Below are positions 36,296 to 48,409 of a stretch of DNA of 64,000 nucleotides, in pieces. Below the pieces are notes generated by a model that was given only the letters and a program-made list of their open reading frames with translations, had not been told where the DNA came from and did not search any database. The stretch covers positions 372,001 to 436,000 of the forward strand of contig JAMWFC010000100.1 in the NCBI GenBank assembly GCA_027475525.1, in the 5' to 3' direction. A program made the translations under genes and the position numbers. Numbering within the stretch: the stretch's first letter is position 1; each line of letters opens with the position of its first letter. Source of the stretch: Macrolepiota albuminosa (Eukaryota; Basidiomycota; Agaricomycetes; Agaricales; Agaricaceae).

Positions 36296-36770
36296 ATAGT
36301 TTTTGTCCTGCCAAAGTCGATACAATCACGTGCATTGTTTGGCTTTGCTTTCCTGCACGCAAACGAAAAGTTTTTGTCCTGTCAAAGTTGATACAATCAT
36401 GTGCATCACATGCTCTAATATTACATGCATTATTTGGCTTTGCTTTCCTGCACGCAAACGAAAAGTTTTTGTCCTGCAAAAGTCGATACAATCACGTGCA
36501 TTGTTTGGCTTTGCTTTCCTGCACGCAAACAAATAGTCTTTGTCCTGCCAAAGTCGATATAATCACGTGCATCACGTGCCCTAATATCACATGCATTGTT
36601 TGGCTTTGCTTTCCTGCATGCAAATAAAAAGTTTTTGTCCTGCCAAAGTCGCTACAATCATGTGCATTGTTTGGCTTTGCTTTCCTGCATGCAAACAAAA
36701 AGTTTTTGTCCTGCCAAAGGTGCTGCAGTCATGCGCATCACATGCTCTGTTGAGCTTTGGCTTCAAAACT
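36296..36770 (+). repeat. minisatellite, about six copies
   Basis: A unit of about 65-100 bp built on TTTTTGTCCTGCCAAAGTCG, CAATCACGTGCATTGTTTGG and CTTTGCTTTCCTGCACGCAA repeats near 36298, 36371, 36470, 36537, 36630 and 36700. Some copies carry an extra insert (ATCACATGCTCTAATATTAC). ORFs on both strands here arise from the repeat and are not genes. Confidence 0.85.
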
Positions 36771-36772
36771 TC

Positions 36773-36926
36773 TCATCTTTGCAATAAATAAATTTTCTTT
36801 ATTTTTTATGTTTATTTTTTAATGAAATTTGCATGCATTGGTCTATGCATCATCTTTGCAATAAATAAATTTTCTTTATTTTTTATGTTTATTTTTTAAT
36901 GAAATTTGCATGCATTGGTCTATGCA
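36773..36926. repeat. 77-bp exact tandem duplication 11
   Basis: Copies start at 36773 and 36850, in AT-rich DNA just after the minisatellite. Confidence 0.9.
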
Positions 36927-38189
36927 TCTTAAATGAATATGCATGTCCTCTATTAAATATTGAATATTATATAAATTATTATTATTATTCTAAATTATAT
37001 TTCAATCAGCTAGTCTATTGTTGATTAGCTTCTTTTTATATTTCAAAATATTATATCTTTATCTAAATTTCTAAATGATGTGATTAGTCAGTTCTGATTA
37101 AAGCTAACAAAGAATTGCCTTTTTAGTTTGTTTTTCAGTTATAAAATGCTAGAAAAATCTAAGAAAAATCACCAAAAAATCAGGAGAAATTCAAAAGTTA
37201 CTGATACACTGATTTTAGTTTTTTTTTTGAGATTTATCTAAATTTCTAAATGATGTGATTAGTCAGTTCTGATTAAAGCTAACAAAGAATTGCCTTTTTA
37301 GTTTGTTTTTCAGTTATAAAATGCTAGAAAAATCTAAGAAAAATCACCAAAAAATCAGGAGAAATTCAAAAGTTACTGATACACTGATTTTAGTTTTTTT
37401 TTTGAGATTTATAAATGCTTAAAGAATCCAACAATTCCAAGAAAAATTCAATTATTCTGTTTTTCAGCAGATATTAGTAGAAAATGCTGAAAGAATTCTA
37501 GAAAAATTACTGAAAAATCAGGGAAAATTGAAAGGCTACTAATACATTGATTGTTAGTTTTTTTTTGATATTTATAAATGGCTAAAAAAATCTGAAAATT
37601 TCGAAAAAAATTTTCATTTAGCTTACAATAATATTTTAAGAGTTGAAGAAAACTGGAATTAAGCACTGAGTTGTGAAAACTAAGGCCTTAACCAAAAGTG
37701 AGGTTGAGGCTAAAATTAAGCAGTCTATATATACTTGAAGTCCTAACTAAATAAAGTGAGATTTGGATAGAGGCTTAGTTGAAGGTGGTTTAAAAGCAGA
37801 GCCTCCAATGAGTTACAAAATTCATGCCAAAAATACAAATTATAGCTTATTAATTTTAATATTATAACTTTAAAATAATTTTTTAAAAAACTCTTCATAT
37901 TTTACTTTTGCAGTTGCATTTCTTTTGCTAATTTAAATTTAACTCTATTTATTCAAGCATGGCTAAAGCTATTGTTATCAGTTTTTGCATAAAAAATACT
38001 TTATTTATGCTTTGTACTTTTGCTCAAATCTATTTTTATATTTTATACTATAATTATAAGTAAATTATTCTTCTAATATTTTTATAAGTCTATTTATTTA
38101 CTTTTAAAATCAGAATATAGTTATAATTTATCATTTATTCTTATTTATTTTTTGAAATAAATATCTTAGATCTTTTCAATTTAAATAAA
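36927..38189. other. extremely AT-rich DNA, no gene
   Basis: Long A/T runs, almost no CG and no usable ORF. It contains the 175-bp tandem duplication listed separately. Confidence 0.5.
37058..37412. repeat. 175-bp exact tandem duplication
   Basis: The segment starting TTTATCTAAATTTCTAAATG recurs 175 bp downstream with no difference that I could find, over about 180 positions. The offset differs from the 77-bp series. Confidence 0.85.
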
Positions 38190-38501
38190 ACATTAAAAAA
38201 CTGAAAAATTGCCTAAATAGACAATTGCACAAATAAAGCAGGAAAACTCTGAACTTTAATGGTCAGAAAAGACAAACTCTGTCTTATATAAGCAGTTTGT
38301 ATGCAGTGTTAAAGGAGCCACACTTATTTGAATAATAGCTAAAGAACTAAAGCACTTTAAAAATTAAAAGTAATATTAATAGATAGTATTAAAAAAATAA
38401 AAGCAGTAAAGTTAAAGAATCAAAGAAGAAAAAAGAAAATAAATGAAGAAGAAGGAAGAAATAAAGAGTAAAAGCAAGAAAATATCAGAAGTCCTCTGAC
38501 A
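38190..38501 (+). mobile_element. 5'-truncated LTR of the 34670/39252 family
   Basis: This matches the 3' 60 per cent of the solo LTRs, including CTTATATAAGCAG (a TATA-box candidate), and ends CCTCTGACA. It has no visible 5' end or target duplication. Confidence 0.65.
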
Positions 38502-39251
38502 GTTCATGTGTTGTTCTCTAAAATTATCTTGTGTCTAATAGTTGCTTTGCAAAGATAATCCTGAATTCCATTATATATATAGTCAAGAAGGTAATATACT
38601 GAGTAAAGCTGCTGATTAGAAAACATGTGTAAATATAGAATTACAGTTATTATTGCAAGATTTAAAAATAAATACTTATAAGTATTTATAATTATTTAGT
38701 CATTATTAGGTTCCATAGGTTCAGTTTTCAACAATATTGTTTATATATACTTTGATACTTTAGATCTTTTTCTGTCAGCTATGTAACTAAGCTGTAGCCT
38801 TCAGAGGTTGTCTTTACATATTATTTCAGATATATCATAGCATGACATATTTTATTTTTAAGCTGTGTATTGCATTTTTCTCCCACTATATTCATTAGAT
38901 TACAGTTTTATTGAAGAGAGTTTCAGTTGCTATATATTATATTTTTATTGGGCTAATATTAACTTCTAATTTTAAGTAAAAAAGCATCTTTGTTGCTATT
39001 ATATAGAATTTCAGAATAGTCAATTTTTAAAACATGATTTTATTAAAGCATATTTTACTGCTATTATAGCAGAAAAGTCTCTTAGTTGATTTTAGAACTG
39101 TAATTATCTCTAAAGTAAAAAAAAAAAATTATGTATATTCATATAAAAAAGCTATTAAATATAAGTAAATATCAATTAAATCAAGTAGTAGCACAAGCTG
39201 CAAGAATTCTTTGTTGGTGAAGAGGTCCTAATCTTGCCTACTTTCACATAT

Positions 39252-39740
39252 TGTAAAAGTGACTTCTAAAGGCTATAGCTCAGTCATACAGCTAGCAGAA
39301 AGAGATCCAAAGTATATTAGAGTATATAGTAACAATATCAAAATAACTACTCACCTGGCAGAAGAAGATCTAAAAAGAACAAGTCTAGAGATTTTCTATG
39401 CCAGAATTGATGCTTCTAAAGCCTCTGAAGCATAGAAAACAACTGTACAAAACAACAGAACTTTAAAAACTCAAAAATTGCTTAAACAAACAATTGCACA
39501 AATAAAAGGTGAACTCTGGAAAAACTCTGGCTTATATAAGCAGTCTATATGTAGTGTTAAAGGGCCCATACTTGTCTGAATAATAGCTACAGAATCAGAA
39601 CACTTTAAAAGCTAAAAATAGTACTAATAAATAGTATTGAAAAAATAGAAACAATAAAGTGAGAGAATTACAAAAGGAATAAGAAAATGAATAAAAGGAG
39701 AGTAAGAAATAAGAGGGAAGAAATAAAGAATCCTCTGACA
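39252..39740 (+). mobile_element. solo LTR with 5-bp target duplication CATAT
   Basis: A 489-bp unit begins TGTAAAAGTGACTTC and ends CCTCTGACA. CATAT lies directly on both sides (39247-39251 and 39741-39745). Compared with the copy at 34670, most differences are G to A or C to T toward this copy. It keeps CTTATATAAGCAG as a TATA-like box. Confidence 0.85.
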
Positions 39741-40439
39741 CATATCTCTTGAAAAATCAGTAAGACTTGCTGTTTTACCAACAATAAAGCCCAGCTTAAT
39801 TAACCTTTAATATTCAGCATCTCCAAAATTGTAATCTTTGCACCATGCATAAATATCAGTCTTTAAAGTGCTGTATGTAGCTGACACAGAAGTGTGTGAT
39901 TGTAGAGAGTTGTAATAATAAGATGTTAGTGTTCTAAAATTAAATGATAGTAGCACTTGAGAATATTTAGGAATAGTGAGGGTTTGTAAATAGCCCTAGT
40001 GCATTGATGGAAGTCTGAAACTCACTATTTCAGAGCTGGAAAAAAAATAAAAATCAGGCCAAGCTAACAAGTATCCTAGAGTTGTCACTGTACAGTAGCT
40101 TAAAAAAATGTCTCAATGTTTTGAAAGATGACATTAGCATGTAGGAATAGAAGTACCTAAAATTTTAATTAAATCATGTAAAATACTATGGCATTGTAGC
40201 TACAAATCACATGTAGGATTATGCAATTTGAATTAAAACTGATGGAGTGATGACCATTTCAAAATATTTACTTATTGAGACACTTTTTTGAGCATCTCTA
40301 ACTTTGCAGGTTTATTCCTATTTTACTCAAAAATAAAGAGTAAGTTGCATGTGAGAATATAAACAAAGTCATGTGACTATGTTTGGATATATTTGAGAGT
40401 AGTTCAAGCTGGGTTGAACCACATCTTGGCCTTCAACCA
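39741..40439. other. AT-rich spacer, no gene
   Basis: Nothing recognisable was found; it separates the solo LTR from the Tc1 relic. Confidence 0.4.
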
Positions 40440-41155
40440 CTATTATAAAAGTTACTTCTTCTATACAATGCTCTGCTGTTGCTTCCCTTCTTGCTGAAGG
40501 CTATTTTCTGTGCCAAATTGAGGCTAAAACTAGTCTAAAGAAGTCTACTATTGGAAAAATTGGTAGAAAGTTGAAAGTGGACAAGGAAAACTATTTTAGA
40601 AGCTGTCCTGCTAAGCTTATTCCATGTGATAAACAGGCTATTGTTCAACAAATCTCAACTGGGAGACTTGATATAGCTGTCCAGGCCATCAATTTTATCA
40701 ACAACATCATTTCCAACCCTGTCTCTTCTCAGACTATATAGAATGTACTGAAGAATAAGGGGTATCAGTCTGCTATAAAAAAAAAGTTCCTATGCTTAAA
40801 GCTAGACATCGGCAACTACAATTTAAATAGACTCAAAAGCATCAGAACTATAAAACAAAGATCAACAAGATTGGGTCAGATAAGAAGCAGTATATGTGGA
40901 GGCTACAAGGAGAAGGTATTTTAGACCAAACAACTATACATACTGTAAAGCATGAAAGAGGGAATAATCTTAGGTACTTCCATCCTACATGCCAATGCTA
41001 TTTTTCAAAAGCTATAAAATATTGGGACACTTTTTTGAGCCACTGTAATACTGTAAGGAGAATGTTTAATGTCTGCAAAACTCCTTCTACAAAGCTAGCA
41101 AGCATCATGGACAAGCAGAAGTTGAGTAAGCTTAGAAGTGCTCTTGCTTGAATCC
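40440..41155 (+). pseudogene. Tc1/mariner transposase relic
   Basis: The frame reads, with stops, LLAEGYFLCQIEAKTSLKKS and IGKIGRKLKV (first helix-turn-helix), then CDKQAIVQQISTGRLDIAVQ and ISNPVSSQTI (second helix-turn-helix), then ARHRQLQFK. The catalytic part starts KINKIGSDKKQYMWRLQGEG with VKHERGNNL after it. This is the standard order of a fungal Tc1-like transposase. The first catalytic block (WSDETK) is eroded to NYKTK, there are in-frame TAGs, and the C-terminal catalytic residues are not seen. Confidence 0.75.
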
Positions 41156-41795
41156 TGTCTAATAATACTTACAGATGACAATATTGTGACTTTTAAAAAG
41201 CTTGTCCCTAATTCTGAAACAAGGTAGTGGAAGCTACTTGTAACAGAGTGTCACACATGATACTAGTGTCAACGACGCTACATGCATTCAGTAGAGTATT
41301 ATGTAAGACAACATCTTATATTCACTCTAGTTCTAGTCAATTCAATACTGTGGTCTGATTCAGCACTGTGTGATACACATAAGATAGTTCTAGCTCGTAA
41401 CCAATGGTTATACTACTATTATATTTTGCATGGTCAAAGTGTGATGCAAAAATGCTTCATTGGTTTATTTAGATAAACTTTTGCTTGTTGCCAGAACTGC
41501 AACTCAGGTGCATGTTTTTTTCATCATTTTTTACCTAACAATGCATGCCAGTTGCTGAATAATAGGATAGCACAATTTCAAGTAGCAGTGCCTTTTTATT
41601 GTGAGAAAATTCAGATGATTTTCCTACTCATCACATCAAACACACTGTGGTTGACAGTGAAGATGCTCTGCAACCTTTTACTATGGAGGCTGACTGAAAA
41701 GCATGCTGCTCTTTTTGTATGCTAGCTAAACAAAATACAATGCATTGCTTTTAAATTTTATTTGTTAATAAATTTCAACTGTTTTATACTAATTA

Positions 41796-43415
41796 TTGTT
41801 TCATGAGTTGGGGATTGGCGCACATGTGCACCACTACAATCTGGAGGGTAGTGATGATAGTAGTGATTACTACAATAAGAGGGGGCAGAATTGTTGCAAT
41901 AACGACAATGGAGGTCACAATTGTAGACAGAACAATCAAGACAATAATAATTGTTGTAATAGTGGCAGGCAGGTTGGTAGATCACCAGCAGATCAAAAGG
42001 TTAGGCAACAGCCTACTCTACAGCCAGAAAGAATGGCCAACAAACACCTGTTTCACAGTCTCTGGGCATTTTTGATGCCTGCATCTCATAATTTGCATGA
42101 AAATATGCCTGGAATGAATGAGGCAGTCCAGATCCATATGGATCATATGCATGACCATCTCACTCGACTGGTGGATGACTGACTCGGAGTCAGGTTTAAA
42201 TTCCCTGCTGGGGTAAGTCTCTGCAAATCTGATGATCAGCATATTCATGCATATGCTGAAGGGCATAGGTTCTTTCAGCTGGAGAACTGGGCTATGGACA
42301 TCTGTTATCACCTGGCAGCCTGCTGCTATGGTGGAGATAACATGGACCAGGAGAGAATATTTGTGTTACACAAATTTATAAAAGGAGAGGCTTAGAATTG
42401 GTTCTGCCACCATGTCCTTCACATCAATTGCAATAAATCACATTGAACATTCAAAGAGGTCCTGATAGAACTGTATAATTGTTTTGTCAATGCTGCAACC
42501 ATGCAGGAAGCTTCCAATGCCTTTAGAAAGGCAGTGTATGATGCTAAAACTGGCATTCAGACATTCTATAATGACCTGGTAGATCATATGCAGAATATGG
42601 CCATCTATCTAGACAAATACACTATTTGTGAGACATTCCTGACTGGAATACCAGCAGAGATGAGAAAAGCATTGATATGTGATGACAATTTGTCTCCAGA
42701 GGTCAATACAGTGACCAAGTTCTTGGCATATGCTATTTGGTATGAGCAGTTGACACAAACTGCAAATCATTATGGATAGCATAGTTCATGCTAAGGGCCA
42801 GTGAACTGTCAGGCAGTAAAAGTGGGAACCTTTCTTGCCAAATAGTTGGAGATAGAGAACAATTGAAATCTGTGATTTGTTATCTGCAAGACAATTCCTG
42901 GAGGCCAACAGCTTTGACTGAAACCTGCTGGATATCTGCCAGCAAAAGATAGTTAACACTCTGCAGGTCAAAATCAGGTAGCAGCTAGAGGAGGTGTAGC
43001 ACCTGCAATGTGTATGGCTAGCAAACCCAATGTGGTTTCTGAAGCGGCCCAGAAAAGGCCTGCAGGAGATTCTTCAGCATACTACATTTGTAGAAGAGCA
43101 GGATATTTCACTAAAGACTGCCCTGCTCTTCCCAAGGCACATATCTGGGCGGCCCATATGGCTGCAGCCCTTAATGATGTTGTCAGTGACAACAAGGACA
43201 AGGAGGTTATTAATGAGGCTGAGGGCTCAGAAGTGGATGATGCTGAAAGCATCCAGATTGATGGTGACAAATACATCACAGCAAACATGTATGACAGCAA
43301 CTACTACACTTGTGATGACAAGAACAAACATCTGTTTGCACTGACAGAGTGCTGTGGAGATCAACACATCCAAATGAGATGTATAACCCTGCAGAAGGCA
43401 ACTAATAAGTTATAG
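41796..43415 (+). pseudogene. gypsy gag relic with degenerate Zn knuckle
   Basis: Pieces include an Asn-rich N-terminus, FHSLWAFLMPASHNLH, a capsid-like stretch (FRKAVYDAKTGIQTFYNDLV..FLTGIPAEMRKAL) and a nucleocapsid knuckle YYICRRAGYFTKDCP. In the knuckle the first Cys and the His are replaced by Tyr. Stops and shifts separate the pieces. Confidence 0.7.
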
Positions 43416-43499
43416 CAGCCACATTATACTCCTAAGAAGAAGGAGTGCTTGATCACTTACGTTGATGTCAATGGATATTCAGCCTAGATTCTGTAGGAC

Positions 43500-43880
43500 T
43501 CAGAGAGTACCATTATGGGCATTACACCTCAGTTTGCTTATATCAATGCAATACATATTCATAAGTTGGAAGAGCCATTAATACTCTAGTTGGAGACTAT
43601 AGAAAGCCACATCATAGTGCAGTTTGGCACTGAAGTAAGAATAAAGATGTCAGAGACATTGACCAAGGAGTATCTGGATATAGCAAATTTTGATTGCTAT
43701 AATATAATCATTGGCATGCCATTTATGCATAAGAATAAAATGTCTCTGAATTTTGTGAATAACATAGTCATTGTAAATGGTAAGCCTATGAAGGCAGAGA
43801 AAGTTGTGTTAAGCGACATGGACAGTTGCTTGAGGTGCTATTGCACAACAAAAAAGCATTGTGATAAATGTAACTGACTA
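43500..43880 (+). pseudogene. gypsy protease relic
   Basis: DIANFDCYNIIIGMPFMHKN matches the second conserved half of gypsy aspartic proteases (usually YDVILGTPFL). The catalytic DSG region upstream (about 43490) reads QDSESTIMGI after a TAG, so it is damaged. Confidence 0.6.
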
Positions 43881-44899
43881 AATATTCATAAGAAAGTGAC
43901 TGTACAGAAGGTGGAAAATGAGCAGGTCCCACCAGAAAGCCTGCTGGCAGACTTGCTGGCTATTCTGATATCTGAGGAAGAGTTTCAAAGAATTCTGAAG
44001 AAGGAAAAGTACCTAGATATGGTTGGGTATACAAATGGAAAGTCTAAACAGACTAGACAGCATAAGAATAAGTGTGGTAAACATATGGTGGAGTTGCTGG
44101 AATGCCAGCTGACTAGCTCTCAAATGATGATAGAAGATCTTGTCAAGGATGAGGTATATAGTACAATGGGAACTGTGGGAAGCACAAGATCACTAATAGA
44201 TTAACTAGTGTCTTGGCCAGGAGTGCAATGGGCATATGACCCATGAATGCCATGAGAGTGGAATGAGTTGGTAGCATCAATGGTGACACATACTATAGAA
44301 AGGGTGCAGTCGACCCAGATGGAAGAAGTATACCATCACACATGAGAGGATGAGATGTCTAAAATATTGGATATCATATTTGATGGAGTATTGCTGAAAG
44401 CAAAAAGTATGCAGTTATCATCAAATACAACAAGAGTAGCAAGAATGCAACTAGTTGTAAGGTTGAACCTGGGGAATCTAACAGAAGAGCATGTATGTGC
44501 CTTATAAAAGCAATTTGAACCAAAGATTCAGCCATGAGTAGCACATATAGCAAAGGAGAAAGGTAAGGCTAGGAGCTTTACAAAGGAAAATATTTCTTGA
44601 TTGTGCCAGCATTGGCAATACAAGTTTGCTGATATTGTCAATGGAACAAAGGAGGAACTTCCTCTGTGAAGGGAGGTTAATTATAAGATTAACCTCATTG
44701 ACAAGAATAAGCAGTACAAGTATCATTTGCCTCGCTATCCATGAGCACTGCAGGATCAGCTTTGTAAAAAGATGAACAGATATATAAATACAAAGTGGTG
44801 GGAACCATGACCAGCAGTGCGAGCTGCATCTTTACTTTGTATTCCCAAGAAGAATGAGATATTACAAACTGTGTTGGATGCATGACAATGCAATGATAA

Positions 44900-47400
44900 T
44901 ATAGTTAAGGATGTAACACCCCTCCCAGACTAGGAAGTCATATACAAAGATGCTGCTAAAGCAAAGTACAGGTCAAAAATTGACCTAACAGACACATACA
45001 AACAGGTTTGCATACGTGAAAAAGACATATCAAAGATGCTGTTCTTGTTCTTGATAGAGACATTTGTGAGCAATATCATGCAAATTGGTAACTATAATGC
45101 ATCAGCGACATTATAGAGGTTAATGACCTTCATCTTCTGAGATATAATCAGGAAGTTTATGCATGTCTATTTAGACAATATATTTATATTTTCAGACTCC
45201 ATCAAAGAGCATGAGCAGCATCTACAAGTCATATTTAAATGACTGCATAAGACAAGCCTCTACCTCAAATAAAAGAAATGTGAGTTGTATGCACCTAGTA
45301 TAGACTGTCTTGGTCATGTCATTGACAAGAAGGATATTCATTCAGATACAGATAAACTTGATCAAATTCAAGAGTAGCATACTCTATGCACATATAATGA
45401 TATTCAGCGGTTTGTTGCATTAGTGAGCTATATTGGTGACTTTTTGCCAGATATTATGGCATACACTGAGCCACTAATGGCCATGGCCCAGAATGAGTTC
45501 CCCTTTCACTAGAGACTGCTGCATCAGAGGTGTTTTGAAATGATTAAGTGCATTTGTGCAAAAATGCCAGTGATCTGGCCAATTGACCCACACATCAACA
45601 AGCCTATTTGGCTCATATGTGACACCTCAAACACAAGGGTCAGAGCCATGTTTGCCAAGGTAAAATGTGGCAAACCTGTCAACCAGTGGAATTTATGTCC
45701 TGTAAGTTCATTGCTGCACAGCAGAACTGTGCAGTACATGAGTTAAAAATACTCACTATTTTAGAAGCCCTCCTAAAATGAGAGGATAAACTGATGGAAT
45801 ATAAGATTCATATCATCACAGATCACAAAGTGCTTGAGATTTTCAAGACTCAAGTGCACCTATCACTATGACAACATTGCTAGATTGACTACATGTCATA
45901 ATATCAGTTTGACATCACCTATGTAAAAGGTGAATTGAACAAGGTCGCAGACTGCTTGTCTCAATATTTTGAGAGTGACACTTGGAATGACATCCATGGC
46001 ATGCATAATTATGTCTAAGCAGACAGATGCATTAATTCAGAGGGCAAGAACTTGCCCTTGCATAGTATCCATAAAATCAAGGAACATTTAGTTGAAATAC
46101 GTGCTATGTGAGTGCAGGAATCACATTGCAGCAAGTGACTGCAAGAATAGCAAGAAGCTTGAGATATCAAGGCCCAGATGTTAGTGAACCATGAGGCCAC
46201 TCAGCCACGCAAAGAGACAAAGCAGAAAGCACCTCCTAGTGGAGCTGAGATGATTCTTCAACATGCACTGGACTTGCACAATTGTCAGCCCACACCACCC
46301 AACTTAGACAATGCACAATTTTGCACATGTATCCAACAAGGATACAAGGATGACAATCTCTTTTTAGAAATTATAAACAATATTCAGGTGCATCTGTGCT
46401 TCAGAGTGGAGCAGCAGCTTGTTTATCTCACCAGACCTACTGGGTCCAAAGTCATCTGCATTCCCTGGAAGCGGTCGTTGATCACAACTATTCTGGACCA
46501 GGCCTACAAAGTAGTAGGCCACTTCAGAATTTAAAAAATGTTAGATTACATGTGATGCTAGTACTGGTAGCCACAAATGGCCAAGGAAACAAGTCAATTC
46601 TGCTCAACATGCAAGCTATGTCAACAGTCAAAAGTGTCAATATTGAAGCTGCTGAGAAAGCTTCATTTGCTTCCAATTTCAGTCAAACTCTGGAACTCAA
46701 TTGAGATGAACTTTATCAGTCCATTCCTGGAGTTAAAGGGTTTCAACTACCTATAGGTAGTAATCTGTAAAATGACCAGTATAGTCTATCTCATTCCTGT
46801 GAGGACAACTATAACAACCTCAGACTTGTCATGGATCTATCTCAAGGAGATAGTGCATCTTCATGGACTATCTAGCTCAATTGTTAGCAATTGAGATTCC
46901 AAATTTACTTCCAAGTGGTAGAAGGAACTACACAATCTGCTGAGAGCAAAACTGCTTATGTTGACATCTTTTCATCTACAAACAGATGGGCAGACTGAAT
47001 GCGCAAATAGAAATATAGCACAGATACTTTGAGCCTTTTTGTATCCTGACCAAAAGGACTGGATTGATAGATGTCTACTTGTTGAATTTGTGATAAATGT
47101 GAGCATATCTGAAACCACAGGATACTCACCCTTTGAACTCAATAATGGCTATATGCCATCTATAATCCATAAACTTTGCACTGACAAAGTTATTTATGTT
47201 GGAGTTAAACAGTTTGTGTGCAATGCACTAAGAAACTTAGTGGATGCCTATGATGCAATTATAGAATCATGTATATGGCAAACAAAACATGCAAATAATT
47301 GCAGGCATGATGAACCAGACATCAAAAAAGGGAATCTAGTATACCTTTTGATAAAGAACTTAACCTGCTAAAAGGCAGAGCAAGCAAGCTGTGTCTCAAG
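44900..47400 (+). pseudogene. gypsy reverse transcriptase - RNase H - integrase relic
   Basis: Reverse transcriptase shows AKYRSKIDLTDTYKQV near 44960 and HVYLDNIFIFSDSI near 45165, where the active-site YLDD has become YLDN. It continues CLGHVIDKKDI and FVALVSYIGDFLPD. RNase H follows with WLICDTSNTRVRAMF (about 45610) and a HHH-like ITDHKVLEI. Integrase includes HLQTDGQTECANRNIAQ (about 46975) and ISETTGYSPFELNNGYMP. At least a dozen in-frame stops, mostly TAG/TGA, make this dead. Confidence 0.8.
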
Positions 47401-47680
47401 TGAATTGGACTGTATAGGGTCCTCAAAGCTGAACCTAGCACATCTAACTATATGCTGGAACTACTCCATGCGCTGCAGGCATGCAGGATAGTGCTTAAGT
47501 TCCATGTGTTGCTGTTGGGACCATACTTAGCCAATAGTGACATCACATAGAGACATCACAACGGTACGTGTCATACGTTGTACGGGAGCTCACTTTGTGC
47601 CGTACCATACATGTCCAGCGGAGTCCGCTACACTGGAGCGGTGCAGTGCCCACAGTGCCATAGAATACAGAGCCGCGGAC

Positions 47681-47834
47681 GTGTCACAATGTGCTGTATG
47701 ACACGGTCCAGTGGATCGATAAAAGGCGGGCACACACATGCGCACGCAGGCCTGGCAGTGTCACAATGTGCTGTATGACACGGTCCAGTGGATCGATAAA
47801 AGGCGGGCACACACATGCGCACGCAGGCCTGGCA
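47681..47834. repeat. 77-bp exact tandem duplication 12
   Basis: Copies start at 47681 and 47758, in the outer flank of the giant element. Confidence 0.9.
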
Positions 47835-48164
47835 GATGCCAGCGGACGCTAACGGACGTCAATGTGCGTCAGCGGCCACCAGCGGGCATCAGCCCACGAC
47901 TGAAAGCCTCTTCCAGTAGCGAAAGTCATGGCATGAATCAACCCTCCTCGAGGTTCCCCACTTCCCTCCCCTCTCCCTTCCTCCCCGCAATAACTCGAGG
48001 CTGCGCACCTCCCCTTCCCTCCTTTTCCCACCCCCGACGCCAGCATACGTCCACAAAAGGGCCCCGCAGACCTACGCAGGCCTACGCAAGCCACCAGCGG
48101 ACATCCACGCAGACCTATATTGACCCACTCAAACCTATGCAGGCCCTCCCAGGCCTGCGCAGGG

Positions 48165-48318
48165 CACCAGCGGACATCTGCAGAGGCCTATGCAGGTCCA
48201 CAGGGGCTGGTTGGACCAAAGAAAAAGAAACATCGACTTGCCACCAGCGGACATCTGCAGAGGCCTATGCAGGTCCACAGGGGCTGGTTGGACCAAAGAA
48301 AAAGAAACATCGACTTGC
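48165..48318. repeat. 77-bp exact tandem duplication 13
   Basis: Copies start at 48165 and 48242, just before the tRNA-like module at 48327. Confidence 0.9.
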
Positions 48319-48326
48319 TCGTCGTA

Positions 48327-48409
48327 TGCCTGCGGGGGGGAATCGAACCCCCGGCCTTGGGCAGGCCTCCAGCAACGGAACGCACATTTAACCGTTGCAC
48401 CACAGGTCC
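48327..48409 (-). repeat. tRNA-like module with A and B boxes, divergent type
   Basis: Read on the minus strand: CCTGTGG and CCGCAGG can form a 7-bp acceptor-like stem. GGGGG-TTCGATT-CCCCC forms a perfect T arm with B box GGTTCGATTCC. GGCC-TGCCCAA-GGCC forms an anticodon-arm-like hairpin and TGGTGCAACGG is the A box. The D-arm region is too long (about 25 nt) and there is no variable loop, so it is not a normal tRNA. Confidence 0.55.

Larger units (their letters stand above)
41252..47550 (+). mobile_element. decayed Ty3/gypsy retrotransposon, 3' end truncated
   Basis: A 5' LTR-like segment (41252-41415) is followed in order by gag, protease, reverse transcriptase, RNase H, integrase and a tail containing LKFHVLLLGPYLANS. 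This is the gypsy order, ending about where a C-terminal tail would. No 3' LTR follows: the CpG-poor sequence stops near 47.55 kb and CpG-rich giant-element DNA begins. The interior is riddled with TAG and TGA codons. Confidence 0.8.

Noticed and set aside
36289..36791. Overlapping ORFs on both strands (68-112 codons)
   Set aside because: All arise from the minisatellite unit; the frames simply repeat the unit translation and have no family features.
41758..42075. Ile/Val-rich and Tyr/Cys-rich ORFs over the gypsy gag start
   Set aside because: Alternative frames of an Asn-rich repeat-like gag stretch.
47738..48391. 217-codon Pro-rich ORF
   Set aside because: It is built on short repeated motifs and two 77-bp duplications, and collapses when one copy is removed.
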